In this document: piece after piece, positions 1 through 9,564 of the stretch
How the letters are laid out: the number at the start of each line of letters is the position of its first letter
Numbering within the stretch: position 1 is the stretch's first letter
Assembly: GCF_001039355.2 (NCBI RefSeq)
Contig: NW_019775408.1
Span: 18,993-43,168, forward strand
Direction: 5' to 3'
DNA length: 24,176 bases
Origin: Lingula anatina
Lineage: Eukaryota; Brachiopoda; Lingulata; Lingulida; Lingulidae
Position numbers and translations under genes: made by a program
Notes under the pieces: model-generated
What the model was told of the DNA's origin: nothing
What the model saw: the letters and a program-made list of their open reading frames with translations, nothing else
Database searches by the model: none

Positions 1-41
<41 letters not shown>
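1..41. repeat. poly-T tract at the window edge
   Basis: An uninterrupted run of 41 T residues opens the window. It could be the poly-A tail of a minus-strand retroelement copy or a simple homopolymer. The left flank is not visible, so this cannot be decided. Confidence 0.85.
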
Positions 42-42
<1 letters not shown>

Positions 43-170
43 TGGAGAACGGACGAAAATCGGTGCGCGCGCAGGATGTCATCCATAAAAATAAAAAAGT
101 GTGGCCTAATATAAAACATCGACAATAAGGAGGTAGGTCAAAATTATGCAGATATACACCAAATGTATAT

Positions 171-463
171 GTGACTGAATCGTTCACTTTTTTGAGAAAT
201 GTCCCTACTTCTGGAATAAGAAATTATCATCGACCTTTGCTTTAAATCTGCTTTTCTTTTACCTTTATTTGCGTCATTATTAAAGATAACGGTATTTCAG
301 TTTTGTTTTACGTGACTGAAACGTCCCCCCCCTTTTTTTTTTGTTTGAAATATCCCTACTTCTGGAGCAAGAAATTATCATCTTCCTTTGCTTTAAACAA
401 GCTTTTCTTTTACCTTTATTTGCGTCATTATTAAGGATAACGGTATTTCAGTTTTGTTTGACG
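171..463 (+). repeat. tandem duplication (about 150 bp unit) in intron 1 of gene Z
   Basis: Two adjacent direct copies run from about 171 to 311 and 312 to 463. Each starts with GTGACTGAA, contains CCCTACTTCTGGA (ccctact at 203 and 354) and GCGTCATTATTAA, and ends near TTTCAGTTTTGTTT. A single related copy lies in intron 1 of gene A (about 5960-6075), so the unit is ancestral intron sequence duplicated only here. It lengthens the intron and may explain why no exon 2 of gene Z is seen inside the window. Confidence 0.75.
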
Positions 464-531
464 TGTTTCATTGACATTTATAAAATAAAAATACGCTTCT
501 GCAATAAAAATACCACTGATAGTACACATAC

Positions 532-717
532 CTGTGGTTGCTGCATAAGAACAGGTCCCTGTGGGTAACCATATTGTCCTTGACCTTGCATTATCATTTG
601 ACCTGGAAGCTGACCTGGGGATTGAAGCTGAGGGTTGCTGTACGAGTGCGTCATCGGGTAGGAGGGGGGGCCTGGATGGGCGGTCTCGAGAGGATAACCG
701 TCGTTCCACTCCCCCAT
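532..717 (-). CDS. Gene Z, exon 1 only: Pro/Gln-rich N-terminus of a PLAC8/cornifelin-like protein (partial)
   Basis: This minus-strand exon encodes 62 residues beginning MGEWNDGYPLE and ending MQQPQ. A consensus donor follows (CAG|GTATG, GT at 531-530) in phase 0, exactly as in genes A, B and E. The start is set at MGE because A and B start with MGE in the same context (ATATGGG). An upstream in-frame Met lies just after a possible 5' UTR acceptor at 750-749. The body is rich in P, Q, G and Y (SPGQLPGQM, QGQGQYGYPQGP) and ends in the cluster-wide VxxQQPQ hinge. The PLAC8-domain exons, expected at lower coordinates, are not in the window; introns 1 of A and B are about 430-440 bp, but nothing resembling TTVVIQQGG is seen in 1-530. 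The gene is therefore probably cut by the window edge, though an orphan exon cannot be excluded. Confidence 0.7.
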
Positions 718-880
718 ATCTCGATCCTTGCTACCTCTATAAGCCATCCTAACCATATCAATGGTAAACAGAATATCATGTGAGAGATTCGAACTGTGAT
801 TACACACATTTTAAAAAATAAGCACATAAAATGACATGGTTAGACTTTGAAACCAGTCAGATAACTCTGAATACACAGTA

Positions 881-1067
881 CTATCGGGACCGTAGGCTGA
901 AAAAAAGTGGGTGGGGTGCCCTCATGGCTGATGGAAGATTAGAGACTTAATTTAGATTGGGAGAAAAGGAAAAGGTCCTTATAAAGCTTACTGATTTTGT
1001 TCTTTTTCAAAAATCTCAGGTGGGGGACGACCCCACCCACGCACCCCGCAGGCTACGGTCCCGATCG
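881..1067. mobile_element. short MITE-like element with terminal inverted repeats
   Basis: The left end at 881-899 (core TCGGGACCGTAGGCTG) is inverted at 1049-1067 (CAGGCTACGGTCCCGA on the plus strand), with two mismatches over about 19 bp. A second subterminal inverted pair lies inside: GTGGGTGGGGT near 907 and ACCCCACCCAC near 1030. No coding capacity and no clear target-site duplication were found. The structure fits a non-autonomous DNA transposon of about 187 bp. Confidence 0.65.
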
Positions 1068-2015
1068 TCGAGTTGCCGAAACCCTGTAAACTTTTTAACA
1101 GACATGCGCCCTTCAACCCTAACGAAACATAAGTAGTTCGCTTTCTCCAGCTATCAGGAAAGCGTGTGTGTAAAATTGTTTTCAGGATACATGTATAACA
1201 TATTTGGGTCTACAGTGTAAGTGAATGGCATCTACTTTACGATGTCACATGCAGTAACAAATGAGTTTGCTTTCTGATAGCAAGGGAAAGTAACCACAGT
1301 ATGCCTCACACCGCTTCCTTGATGTCACGTTAAGCACAATTAAGTTTTCGAGAGTTTTAACACCGTGCAATGTGACTCTTTAAGATGCCTGTCTCCAGTC
1401 TATGTAAGCTTTATAATCCCCTACAAGACAATACGCCCACTGGTCAGAGATTAAAATGACGCTTTACTGTTCATTAAAAGTTTTAAAAATCATGATCAAG
1501 AATGTTTTGAATAGTTATCGCTAAGGCAATAGCAATCTCAAAACCGTGTCCTGTTTCCTAAAAAAAGAGGGCGATTCTTAGCTCCGTGCCATCGAAGGAA
1601 AACGGCGGAGACATACCTAGATGCTAAATAGGTTGCAAATACTCACTACTCCAGAGCGTTATTAAGTGCGCTGCACGTTTGTAAAAAAAACGCAGCAGGG
1701 AGAAGACACCACCCTTACTTGTTATGAACATCATGGTTGGGACGGGAGTGCATGTAGATCCCCTTTGCCATATGGATCCCATTTCTCATTAAAATTTTTA
1801 AACAATATTTCAAATTATTTCAATTTACACCAGCACAACTGATTATCATCTCTCGTGCGTCAGATGGTGTGCATTGAATTCCCGCGACGAATTTTTAAGG
1901 ATTCTCCTTTTGACATAATCACAGCGTTTGAAGCAGGGATACAAAGGTTTGCCATTCATTAAATTTAGGTTCAATCCAGTGGGCTCCGCATTTGAAATTT
2001 CTTGACAGACGACCT
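1068..2015. other. intergenic, nothing supported
   Basis: This stretch lies upstream of gene Z on the minus strand. It contains no PLAC8-like exon, no convincing ORF and no repeat that I could pair with another part of the window. A promoter or 5' UTR exon of gene Z could lie here. The promoter-like segment seen upstream of A and D (AAAATGGCG next to a donor) is not found here. Confidence 0.5.
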
Positions 2016-2019
2016 CTTT

Positions 2020-2245
2020 TAACATGCCGACGCCTTGTGGTTAGAGTATCCGCCTCCGGAGCTGGAGGGCGTGCATTCGACCTCTCCTGAGGACATACCA
2101 GTCCTTCATAAACGGTACCTGCTGTCTCCCCACTTGGCACTCATCTTTAAGGGGTGGAAACAGGGTTTTAAGAGCCCAATACGGCAGCCAAGCTGTATCC
2201 TCCCCGGGGAGTAGAGGGCGACAACTTATAGTGTGCAACAGGGCT
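2020..2245 (+). mobile_element. degenerate tRNA-derived SINE
   Basis: The 5' part (about 2024-2090) looks like a tRNA head: TGTGGTTAGAG (box-A-like) and CATTCGACCTC (box-B-like), with GCCTCCGGAGC between them. A non-tRNA body follows to about 2245, including CTTGGCACTCATCTTTAAGG and GCAGCCAAGCTGTAT. This is typical SINE architecture. Deu-type SINEs are known from amphioxus and other deuterostomes, but I cannot assign the family from memory. The minus-strand reading frames over this stretch are by-products. Confidence 0.55.
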
Positions 2246-2280
2246 AAAATGACCAGGCTTCCTTTGATTTGAATTTTAAA

Positions 2281-2297
2281 TTATATATATATATATA
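2281..2297. repeat. AT microsatellite
   Basis: Short alternating AT run just downstream of the SINE, possibly its degenerate tail. Confidence 0.8.
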
Positions 2298-2734
2298 ACT
2301 TCAACATTTCAACCTTCGCGGTTGCTAAATCTCACTTACCCTTAGTATTTTTGTGACTTACCTTTCCACAAGCGAAGGCGTATTAATATCTGGGCAGAAC
2401 CCAAACCCTTGTTTTATTGATCAAACGATCTTATCTGTTTGCCCCAAACATGAACTTTATTGCCTCAGGCCTTTGGGTAAAGAAACCACCCAGTGATACC
2501 GGTGATAAATTGCTCTTCCTGGAACAGCGCAAAATTCTCAAGAAGTTCTGAAGTGGGCGGTATGAAAGGTATGTGTCCGTTTCTCTTTTTACTGCAGCTT
2601 CTCTCCGCACTTTTAAGTTTGCCTTGTTCGTGATGATCCTCCCTAGTTCACTATTAGCTTCTACCATTTGTCATTGGTTTGGATGAAAGGTTGTGAATAA
2701 TTTCAGTTTATTTAGTTCACATTTGAAGAGTTTT

Positions 2735-2822
2735 GAGTGCTCCTCTGTCTCTTTTGTCCAAAAGGAACTGGTCTACGCATCCTGGTGTCATCCACCCGGA
2801 GCACATGACCAACTAACGTAGT
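2735..2822 (-). mobile_element. LINE reverse-transcriptase C-terminal scrap
   Basis: On the minus strand one frame reads VGHVLRVDDTRMRRPVPFG. This matches the G-H-V-x-R-x-D-D-x-R pattern found near the C-terminal end of many non-LTR retrotransposon polyproteins, just after the reverse-transcriptase domain. Only about 30 codons are recognisable, and I could not extend the reading frame on either side. It is a dead fragment. Confidence 0.5.
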
Positions 2823-2979
2823 TGTTATTACCCCCTCCTCTCTTCAGGAGGAGAATTCCTCAGTACTTTCCACCTTTCTTAGGCTTTGGCTTTAGAGATC
2901 ATACAAAAATGTACAATACTGTCATTTAAAAAAGTGCTGGTGGTGCTGCAGTGACTTGATATCCTGTCAGTACATCCCA

Positions 2980-3060
2980 TCAAACACAGAACGTTATTAA
3001 AACGTTGCCGTAACGTTCTGGTAACGTTTAAGTAACGTTCTTTTTTTTTTTTGCTGGGAT
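2980..3060. repeat. AACGTT-rich dispersed repeat, copy 1
   Basis: AACGTT recurs five times with short spacers (after AACACAGAACGTTA and before a T-run and TGCTGGGATG). The same arrangement is found at about 21700-21760 inside gene E. The element looks like a small interspersed or minisatellite-like repeat ending in a TGCTGG motif. Confidence 0.6.
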
Positions 3061-4185
3061 GTAATTGCCGCCTGATACATGAATGTGGACATGGCAACTA
3101 AGAGCTTGTATTTCGGTGGGAAGTATCCAAGGCAGATTTCCCAAAAGTCGTCATACAGAAACCTCTCAAAAGAGATGGCTGCCTTGCGGGATTCGATAGT
3201 CAATGCGCTTTATGGTCGGGCATCATATGAAGTAAAAACCCCAAGGTTATCGAAAGCTTCAACAAATTTCAAGTCAATGCTCATCATACTGGGTGTATGG
3301 TATTCTCTACTAAGGAACTCTATGGTGTAATATCTCTGTCTTCTTCACCAAAACGCATTGGCAATCTTCGCAATCTGGCTCAGCGTTTGCGAGCAGAGCA
3401 CAATAATCTCTAATAAATATTAGTATTTCAGTGTAGGACATGGACCTGGGCAGGTTGAACAGGCTGCCATATTATCTGTTCGGAACTTGATGTAACTTCA
3501 TTCTGTGGTGTCTCCCATGACTTCTCTCAACATCAGGTTGAAAAATAGTGCAGATAAGTAAGGCGTTAAAACACTTCCTTGCTGACCTCATTGCTAATAA
3601 GGTGCTAACAGAGGTTCATTAATGGATAGTGGTTCATTAATCTTCTCTATTACATTCCCAAGCGTACTATCACTATCGAATTTCTATGCGTGTAGTCCCT
3701 GTCATTGATACTAGGAATGTCAATTGTTAAATCAGATCAAAGTTAAAGAGTCACTTGCAATTGCTGCATGACACAAACTACATGTACATAAAAGGCGAAG
3801 CAAGGCCACATAGGTCAAACTGTGACCTGCGCGTCTATTGATTGTACTAGAGAAAGTGTCCTATTGCGGAAAAGTTTAAGTTACACGTTGTATCAGTCGA
3901 GGTACATGTAGGTGAAGTGCAGAAAAAACTTAATATAATAATTACTGATAAAGAAGATTGACTGCTACACGACTATTAGCGCCGAATGCGATCTACCTGT
4001 GGCATTGCAATAAGACAAGTGAATTGAAATCCAATTAGAGTGAGTCCAAACCTTTGTTACTGTAGTTACTTGTTCGGTGTCGACAGCCCGTTGAACCAAC
4101 TTATATATTTAAATATCATAAGAGTGGCTTTCAAGGAACATAGTGCAAAATAACCATTTAAATCACATTTTTCAAGTATTGCTAA

Positions 4186-4191
4186 TTTATT
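4186..4191 (-). promoter_or_regulatory. candidate polyadenylation signal of gene A
   Basis: AATAAA on the minus strand, about 590 bp past the gene A stop codon. The hexamer and its flank (ATTTATTTTCCGTGTATGG on plus) are preserved at 8958-8963, about 600 bp past the stop of gene B, which supports a shared 3' end. No cleavage site can be proven from sequence. Confidence 0.35.
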
Positions 4192-4779
4192 TTCCGTGTA
4201 TGGATATAAGAGTTTAGTGAGTTTAGGCTTATTCGGAGGTCTGGCAAAGATATAAGGAATCAAAGCATCAACCATTTAAAGTGACATGAAATAAGACGAC
4301 TTCTTGATTAACATTCGACTTGGGAAACAATTCATCTACAATATAATTAAAGAACGTCCATGTTACGAAGACAAATGCAACACAAATGATAAACTGGTAT
4401 CTTTTAAGAGCACTGAAAGTGACTTGTAATCTGTATACAAAGAGGAGAGGTTATTGTAATACAGAAACCTCATTCACTTATCTAAAACACCGTTTTTCTA
4501 GACCTCTTATATATACATTTTATAGCTGACTCTTTATAGTTTTATTAGATATATAAAAAATAATAGTATCAAGACATGTACGGAACACACAATCAAACGT
4601 AGAACTACGACAACAAACGGAAATAAACAAATTAATAGTGTGTAATACGCGTGAGAGCCATAAGTAAGCTTTTAATACTTGATTACAATTGTTCAAAAAT
4701 CAGATGTTTCAACTGAAATTTTTTCCACAACATCCATGTCGAGACCCATCCTTGTGGTGATGAGATGTTCTGGTCCTGC

Positions 4780-6334
4780 TTAGAGACCCACAACATTCAT
4801 CTCTCTCTTCAACTGACATATTACACAGGGGACGCAGAACGTGGTCACCATGCAATCATTGCAAATACTCCCCTATGATAAAATAACGACAAATATCAAT
4901 GGAATCCAATGAAGCCAAAATAATGCTGCAGATTAAATGGCCAGGTCAAATGTCTATGTTTTATTGGCGTAAATAATTAAAAATTTAGCATTTTCATTAG
5001 TTATGAGGTGCTGTCACAACGTAAACTGAGCTGTAATTAATTTGCTGTCATTCTCTGCGCATTTCGAGATTTCAGAGGTTAACGAAAGAAGCAGGTTTGA
5101 TGTTTTTGTGGTTTTATGGTTTATGGTTTTATTGACGTTTTTATTATTTCCCCGACGTGTTACGTTTTACCTGAATTCCGTATCTCTCTCGCATAAGTGT
5201 CCGCATGACCAGCAGGGCACCAGGGACGCATAATCCGGCACAGTAACCTTCGCCCATTTTATTTGACATATGGGCCAAGTAGCAAGCTTCCTCTTGGCAA
5301 ACAACAACTACCCAGAACACCGAGCAACCTATAAGTAGATTTTGGCAAAAAATTCTTACTATTCCATCAATGACAGTTATTAACAAAGTAACTAACTAAT
5401 GCTGAGTTAAAGGAGCACACGTCGAAAGGTGCCTGAGAGAACACAGTGGGATACTTGGGATGTCGTTGCGTTAGTGATGCAGATTACGGTTGGGAATCTA
5501 TTGAAATCTTTCATTCCGTCATCTTTCATATGGATAACATCGTGCCAGAATTGTTGTAGAGAAGCTATCTAATTACTTACACACTCCCATGTCCTCGCAG
5601 CAACCGCACAGTCCAGACGACCACTCCCTTTTAGTCTGGGCCACTTGTTGACCACCTTGCTGGATGACCACTGTTGTCATAGGCTGTAAAATGTTGTTTT
5701 TTTTACGTTTTTGTGTATGTATTGTACATAAACGTATTATAATTAAATATATATATACTGAAACACGAAGTCACACGTGCTTTTTAACTACTGTTAGTAT
5801 ATACATGTAATGGTCATTCAACGCAAAAGTGAACAACTTAATTTTTATATTTTTGGAGGGTGCTAAAGTATTGAAACATTGAAAGTGCCGAGGTATGCAA
5901 ATATACACATTTTTTGCGTCTCTGACTTGACTCAAATGTTAACCTTCTTGTGGAATTGCGCTGTTTTCTTTAGGAACCAGAAAATTGTCAAGCTTCCCTC
6001 ACTTTTGGGGGTTTTTTTCTTTAAACTTCATTTCTGAATAAGGATACCCGTATTTCAGTTTCTGTTTAACTCGTTTTATTAGATTTTTATCTTCAACCAT
6101 TCTTCAATAAAATAATCGTACCTGCGGTTGTTGCATTACAATAGGTGCTTGTTGGTAGGCATATTGTGCTTGACCTTGGTAATACATTTGACCTTGAGGC
6201 TGACCTTGAGGCTGACCTTGAGGTTGACCTTGACGCTGACCTGGGGGCGGATACTTGGGGCTGCTATCCGAATGTCGCGGCGACCAATAGTCTGGTTGCG
6301 GGATCTCGTGAAAATCTTCGTAGCGCTCTCCCAT
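4780..6334 (-). CDS. Gene A: PLAC8/cornifelin-like cysteine-rich protein with Gln-Pro-Gly N-terminus (188 aa, 4 exons)
   Basis: Exons (minus): 6334-6122, 5683-5581, 5328-5171, 4872-4780; phases 0, 1, 0; all junctions GT-AG. Exon 1 (residues 1-71, MGERYEDFHE...) is disordered, with a PQGQ tandem repeat at about 34-49 and a closing IVMQQPQ hinge. Residues 72-105 give TTVVIQQGGQQ, KREWSS and LCGCCEDMGV. Residues 106-158 give CCSVFW, a hydrophobic VVVV, CYLAHMSNKMGEGYC, LCVPGALLVMR and RERYGIQ. Residues 159-188 give GSICNDC, CVPCVICQLKREM and end VVGL-stop. This order (W/LCxC, CC, C-Y, MGE-xC, PG, R-ER, DC, CQL-RE) is the PLAC8 superfamily signature. A possible 5' UTR acceptor lies at 6376-6375, and a candidate promoter and UTR exon near 6973-7036. 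The family is small and often membrane-associated. Molecular function cannot be read from sequence. Confidence 0.88.
6190..6237 (-). repeat. coding 12-bp minisatellite in gene A exon 1
   Basis: Four tandem 12-bp units (plus-strand GACCTTGAGGCT at 6190, 6202, then variants at 6214 and 6226) encode a PQGQ repeat on the minus strand. The unit length is a multiple of three, so copy-number change keeps frame. Confidence 0.85.
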
Positions 6335-6867
6335 ATTTCAATCTTTATTACCTATTTAATTCATGGTAACCATACTGTAGTAATGGTAAAGAAAAATAAT
6401 ATGAAACAAAATTGTGATTGTTGATATTAATACAAAAACGCAAATAAACATATAGGTCGACTTGACCAATCTGACAGAGCGTAGGTTCAGTATATGTTTG
6501 TGTGCTGGGCTCCATAACTCGAAAGCGTCGCAAATTGCGACTGAGCGCAAGCATGGTGATTCGTCGCTATTCCATAACTCGAAAGCATCGCAATTTACGG
6601 TCTAGCGCTAACAGCGGTATCACCTTTAGTTTTGAGACTATTATTTGCGACGAGTAAATATCTTTAATTTTAATTATAATACTATAAGTATCATGGATAT
6701 TCAGCAAATCTGACCAGTAAAGGTCATAAGGCCCATGCGAGTTCAAAATCACACCTTCAAAATGACAGAATGAGGAAAAATTTATTTTATGAAATTCATC
6801 AGTTCTGTGATTTTGCAGGCAATAGTTCAAACGGTTTTCCATTTATCGTGATATCTCTAAAAGTGCA

Positions 6868-6906
6868 CAGCGGCGGTGACGACGAAGACGCCGACGGCGA
6901 CGACAA
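6868..6906. repeat. imperfect GAC/GCG trinucleotide-rich tract
   Basis: A short stretch of GACGAC, GACGCC and GACGGCGAC triplets upstream of gene A. No coding exon with splice sites is evident here; it would lie in the proposed 5' UTR intron. Confidence 0.5.
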
Positions 6907-6959
6907 ATGCTGGTGATTTCTACATGTACAGACACGATGTGTTTTTAGATATAAACCAT

Positions 6960-7090
6960 GTCTGATACTCACCACCTTCAATCAGTAACGATCCTTAGGT
7001 CCCATAGAAAACACCAAAATGGCGTCGGCCTTTTATGTAGCGCATACGTGCACACATTCTAGATATTTCCCCACTTTATAACAAACTGAA
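6960..7090 (-). promoter_or_regulatory. candidate promoter and noncoding first exon of gene A
   Basis: Reading the minus strand, ATAAAAGG (7036-7029) is followed by a YY1-like site (plus-strand AAAATGGCGTC, 7016-7026). About 45 bp further comes a strong donor, GTG|GTGAGTATC, with GT at 7072-7071 less 100, that is 6972-6971. A 5' UTR exon of about 30-40 nt starting near 7003 and spliced to the acceptor at 6376-6375 would fit. The same block (CACCTTCAATCAG, AAAATGGCG, TAACAAACTGAAAGC) recurs at 19630-19760 upstream of pseudogene D. Conservation of the block supports function; the transcription start is inferred. Confidence 0.4.
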
Positions 7091-8197
7091 AGCTCCTGTA
7101 CAAATACTGGTTATTATTTCGCATTGTTTGCAGTGGTTTAGGAAAGTATAAAAACGTTCCCTTTATTCTTAAAAAAAAACAACATTGGGTTTTTGTTCGA
7201 TCCACAGTCTGACGAGATCGATTTACCTGTATTGGGTCACATTGAGTGTCTCCTATCTTATTGTTTGGATTTCTGCTGTGTGTGCCACAATTTGTTTAAC
7301 CCAAATCGTAGCAGCATATTTTGCAACACATTCCCACCACGTGGATAGTTTACGATCGCGACAAGGCATTATTAAATACTGATTGTTTTTGGTAAAGAAA
7401 ACAGAAGCTTTTTTTGTAAAATTTGCAAACATTATATAATCATACACATTGCTGTTGAACGACAATGCTATTCTACTGTATATTAATCAACATTTTAGAA
7501 TTTCTTTAGCCGAAGAAAATAATATGCACTTTTTTTTTAATTGAAAATTGTGTATATTTTAACATCTTTTAACAAAAATATCAGAAACATACAAATACAA
7601 ATTATAGCACGCAAGGGCTACACAAATAAGTTAAAGTCAAGGAAAAGCCTAAGTTGTTCACTGGATCTTAGTTTTATTTCACGTAGGAATTCATAAGGCA
7701 CGTAAAAACTAAAAAGAAAAAAAAGAAAAAGAAAATTACAATTATACACTCACTACCGGTTATTTACGTGCTTAGATTTACTTGCACAAAAACTGATAAA
7801 TTTAAATAATCACCATTAATCAGTAATAATCAATAAACAGTATTAATGACTCACCATTTATGCCATTCCATTAACTATAACAAGTAGCAATGGTGAAAAT
7901 AACTGATCAAAAAGAAAGAGTATACTATGTGTTCCTTCTACGGAGACACTGTGTTGAATGAAATAAAGTGCAAACCCTTGGGGTACCACCCTGAATGAAA
8001 AGTTATCATTTATGAAAATGAATCTCCGTTGCATTAGATGAGCCGGTTTACCCGGCTCCTATACCTCAATAAAAGTAAACTAAACCTTACACAAACAAAA
8101 AGGTACTGCATTGCGTAGCGAAGCCGTGAGCTGTGTCACTGATACATATACACATGTGGTATTATGTCAGATGCATATTTTCAGTTTTATTTTTGAA
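7091..8197. other. intergenic between genes A and B, including part of a repeated 5' flank
   Basis: The stretch at about 7180-7340 (CCACAGTCTGACGAGATCG onward, GTGTGTGCCACAATTTG) is diverged from 19880-20065, extending the A/D upstream similarity. The remainder (7380-8197) is AT-rich with T and A runs and a small hairpin (GAGCCGG/CCGGCTC, 8041-8058). I see no exon. Short reading frames here lack splice or domain support. Confidence 0.55.
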
Positions 8198-8957
8198 ACC
8201 TGATGTAACTTCATTCTGTAGTGTCTACCTTGGCTTCTCTCAAAATCAGGTTGAAAATAATACAAATAAGTAAGGCGCTTAAACATTTCTTTGCTGACCT
8301 CATTGTTAATAAGGAATTGAACAAAAGTTCATATAAAGGTTCATAAATGGATAGGCTAAATGTTCTTAAATGTTCTTTATTACATTCCCAAGCGAGGTAT
8401 CAGTATTAAACCTCTAATAGTGCAGTCCTTGCCATAGATACATGCATTCTGCCAGATGCTAGGAATGTCAGTTGTAAAATCAGGTCAAAGTTAAAGAGTC
8501 ACTTGCAACTGCTGTAACTGCTGCATGACACAAACTACATGTAAAAGGTGAAACGAGGCCACATGGGTCAAACTGTGACCCGTGTGTCTATTGATTGTAC
8601 TAGAGAAAGTGCCCGATTGCGGGAAAGATTTAAGTTACACGTTGCATCAGTCCAGGTAGGTGAAGTGCAGAAAAAATTACAATAATTATTGCTCAAAAGA
8701 GTTTGACGGCTACACGCCCCTTCTTCCGAATCCAATCTACTTGTGGGCATGTAATAAAACCAGAGAATTAACATGTAATAAAATAACAGCGAGCCCAAAC
8801 CTTTGTTACAGAAATCATTTGCTTGCCGATTACCCGTTTTACAACGCACGTGCATCTGAGAAACCACCTTATTATTTAAATTTCACAAGAGTGCCTTTCA
8901 AAGAACATAGTAAAAAAAATAATAACCATTAAATTCACTATTTTCGATTCTTGGCAA

Positions 8958-8963
8958 TTTATT
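8958..8963 (-). promoter_or_regulatory. candidate polyadenylation signal of gene B
   Basis: AATAAA on the minus strand about 600 bp beyond the gene B stop, in the same conserved context as at 4186-4191. Confidence 0.35.
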
Positions 8964-9564
8964 TTCCGTGTATGGATATGAGAAGTTAGAGAGGTGAGGC
9001 ATACAGCATGCGTATCATTCATTCGAGGTATGGAAATAATGTAAGCAAACAGTTTAATGCACCAACCTTTTACGATATAAAAAAAAAACTTCTTGATTAA
9101 CATTCGACTTGGAAAACAGTCCATCTACTATATAATTAATGAACGTCCATGTTACGAAGACAAACACAACATACATGATAAACATTTAAGAGAACTTAAA
9201 ATGACTTGTAATCTATCTACAAAGAGGGTGAAGTTATTGTAATACAAAAACCTTATTCACATATCTAAAACACCGTTTTTGTGACCTGTACATTTTATGG
9301 CTGAATCTGTTTAGTTTTGTTAGATATTTTAAAGATACTAGTATCTAGTATCGTGACATTAACTGAATACACAATCAAAAGAAAAACTAGGACAACAAAA
9401 ACAAACGGATATAAACCAATTATTAGTGTGTTATACGCGACAGTAGCAATAAGGGAGGTTTTAATACATGTACTTGATTTCAACTGTTCATAAATCGGAT
9501 GTTTCAACCGAATTTTTTCCATGTCGAGACCCATCCTTGTGGTGATGAGGTGTTTTGGTCCTGC

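Larger units (their letters stand above)
3483..6420. repeat. old segmental duplication, copy 1 (contains gene A)
   Basis: Similarity to 8198-11340 begins at TGATGTAACTTCATTCTG and continues through the 3' flank, all four exons, introns and the start region of gene A. Divergence with many indels shows it is much older than the B/C duplication. Shared noncoding landmarks include AGTCACTTGCAA, GACACAAACTACATGTA, ATTTATTTTCCGTGTATGG and TTTGCTGTCATTCTCTGCGC. The last of these lies in intron 3. Confidence 0.8.

Noticed and set aside
171-463. CRISPR-like or regular repeat array
   Set aside because: Only two units of about 150 bp, eukaryotic intron context, no short repeat-spacer pattern.
431-709. 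92-codon minus-strand ORF overlapping gene Z exon 1
   Set aside because: Wrong frame; the frame with MGEW...QQPQ and a consensus donor matches the paralogues.
2020-2095. Functional tRNA gene
   Set aside because: The tRNA-like head lacks a proper acceptor stem pairing and is followed by a SINE body.
2041-2238. Minus-strand ORF of 65 codons
   Set aside because: It lies wholly within the tRNA-derived SINE.
8041-8058. Small hairpin GAGCCGG/CCGGCTC as a terminator
   Set aside because: Intergenic in a eukaryotic genome, with no gene end nearby; probably chance.
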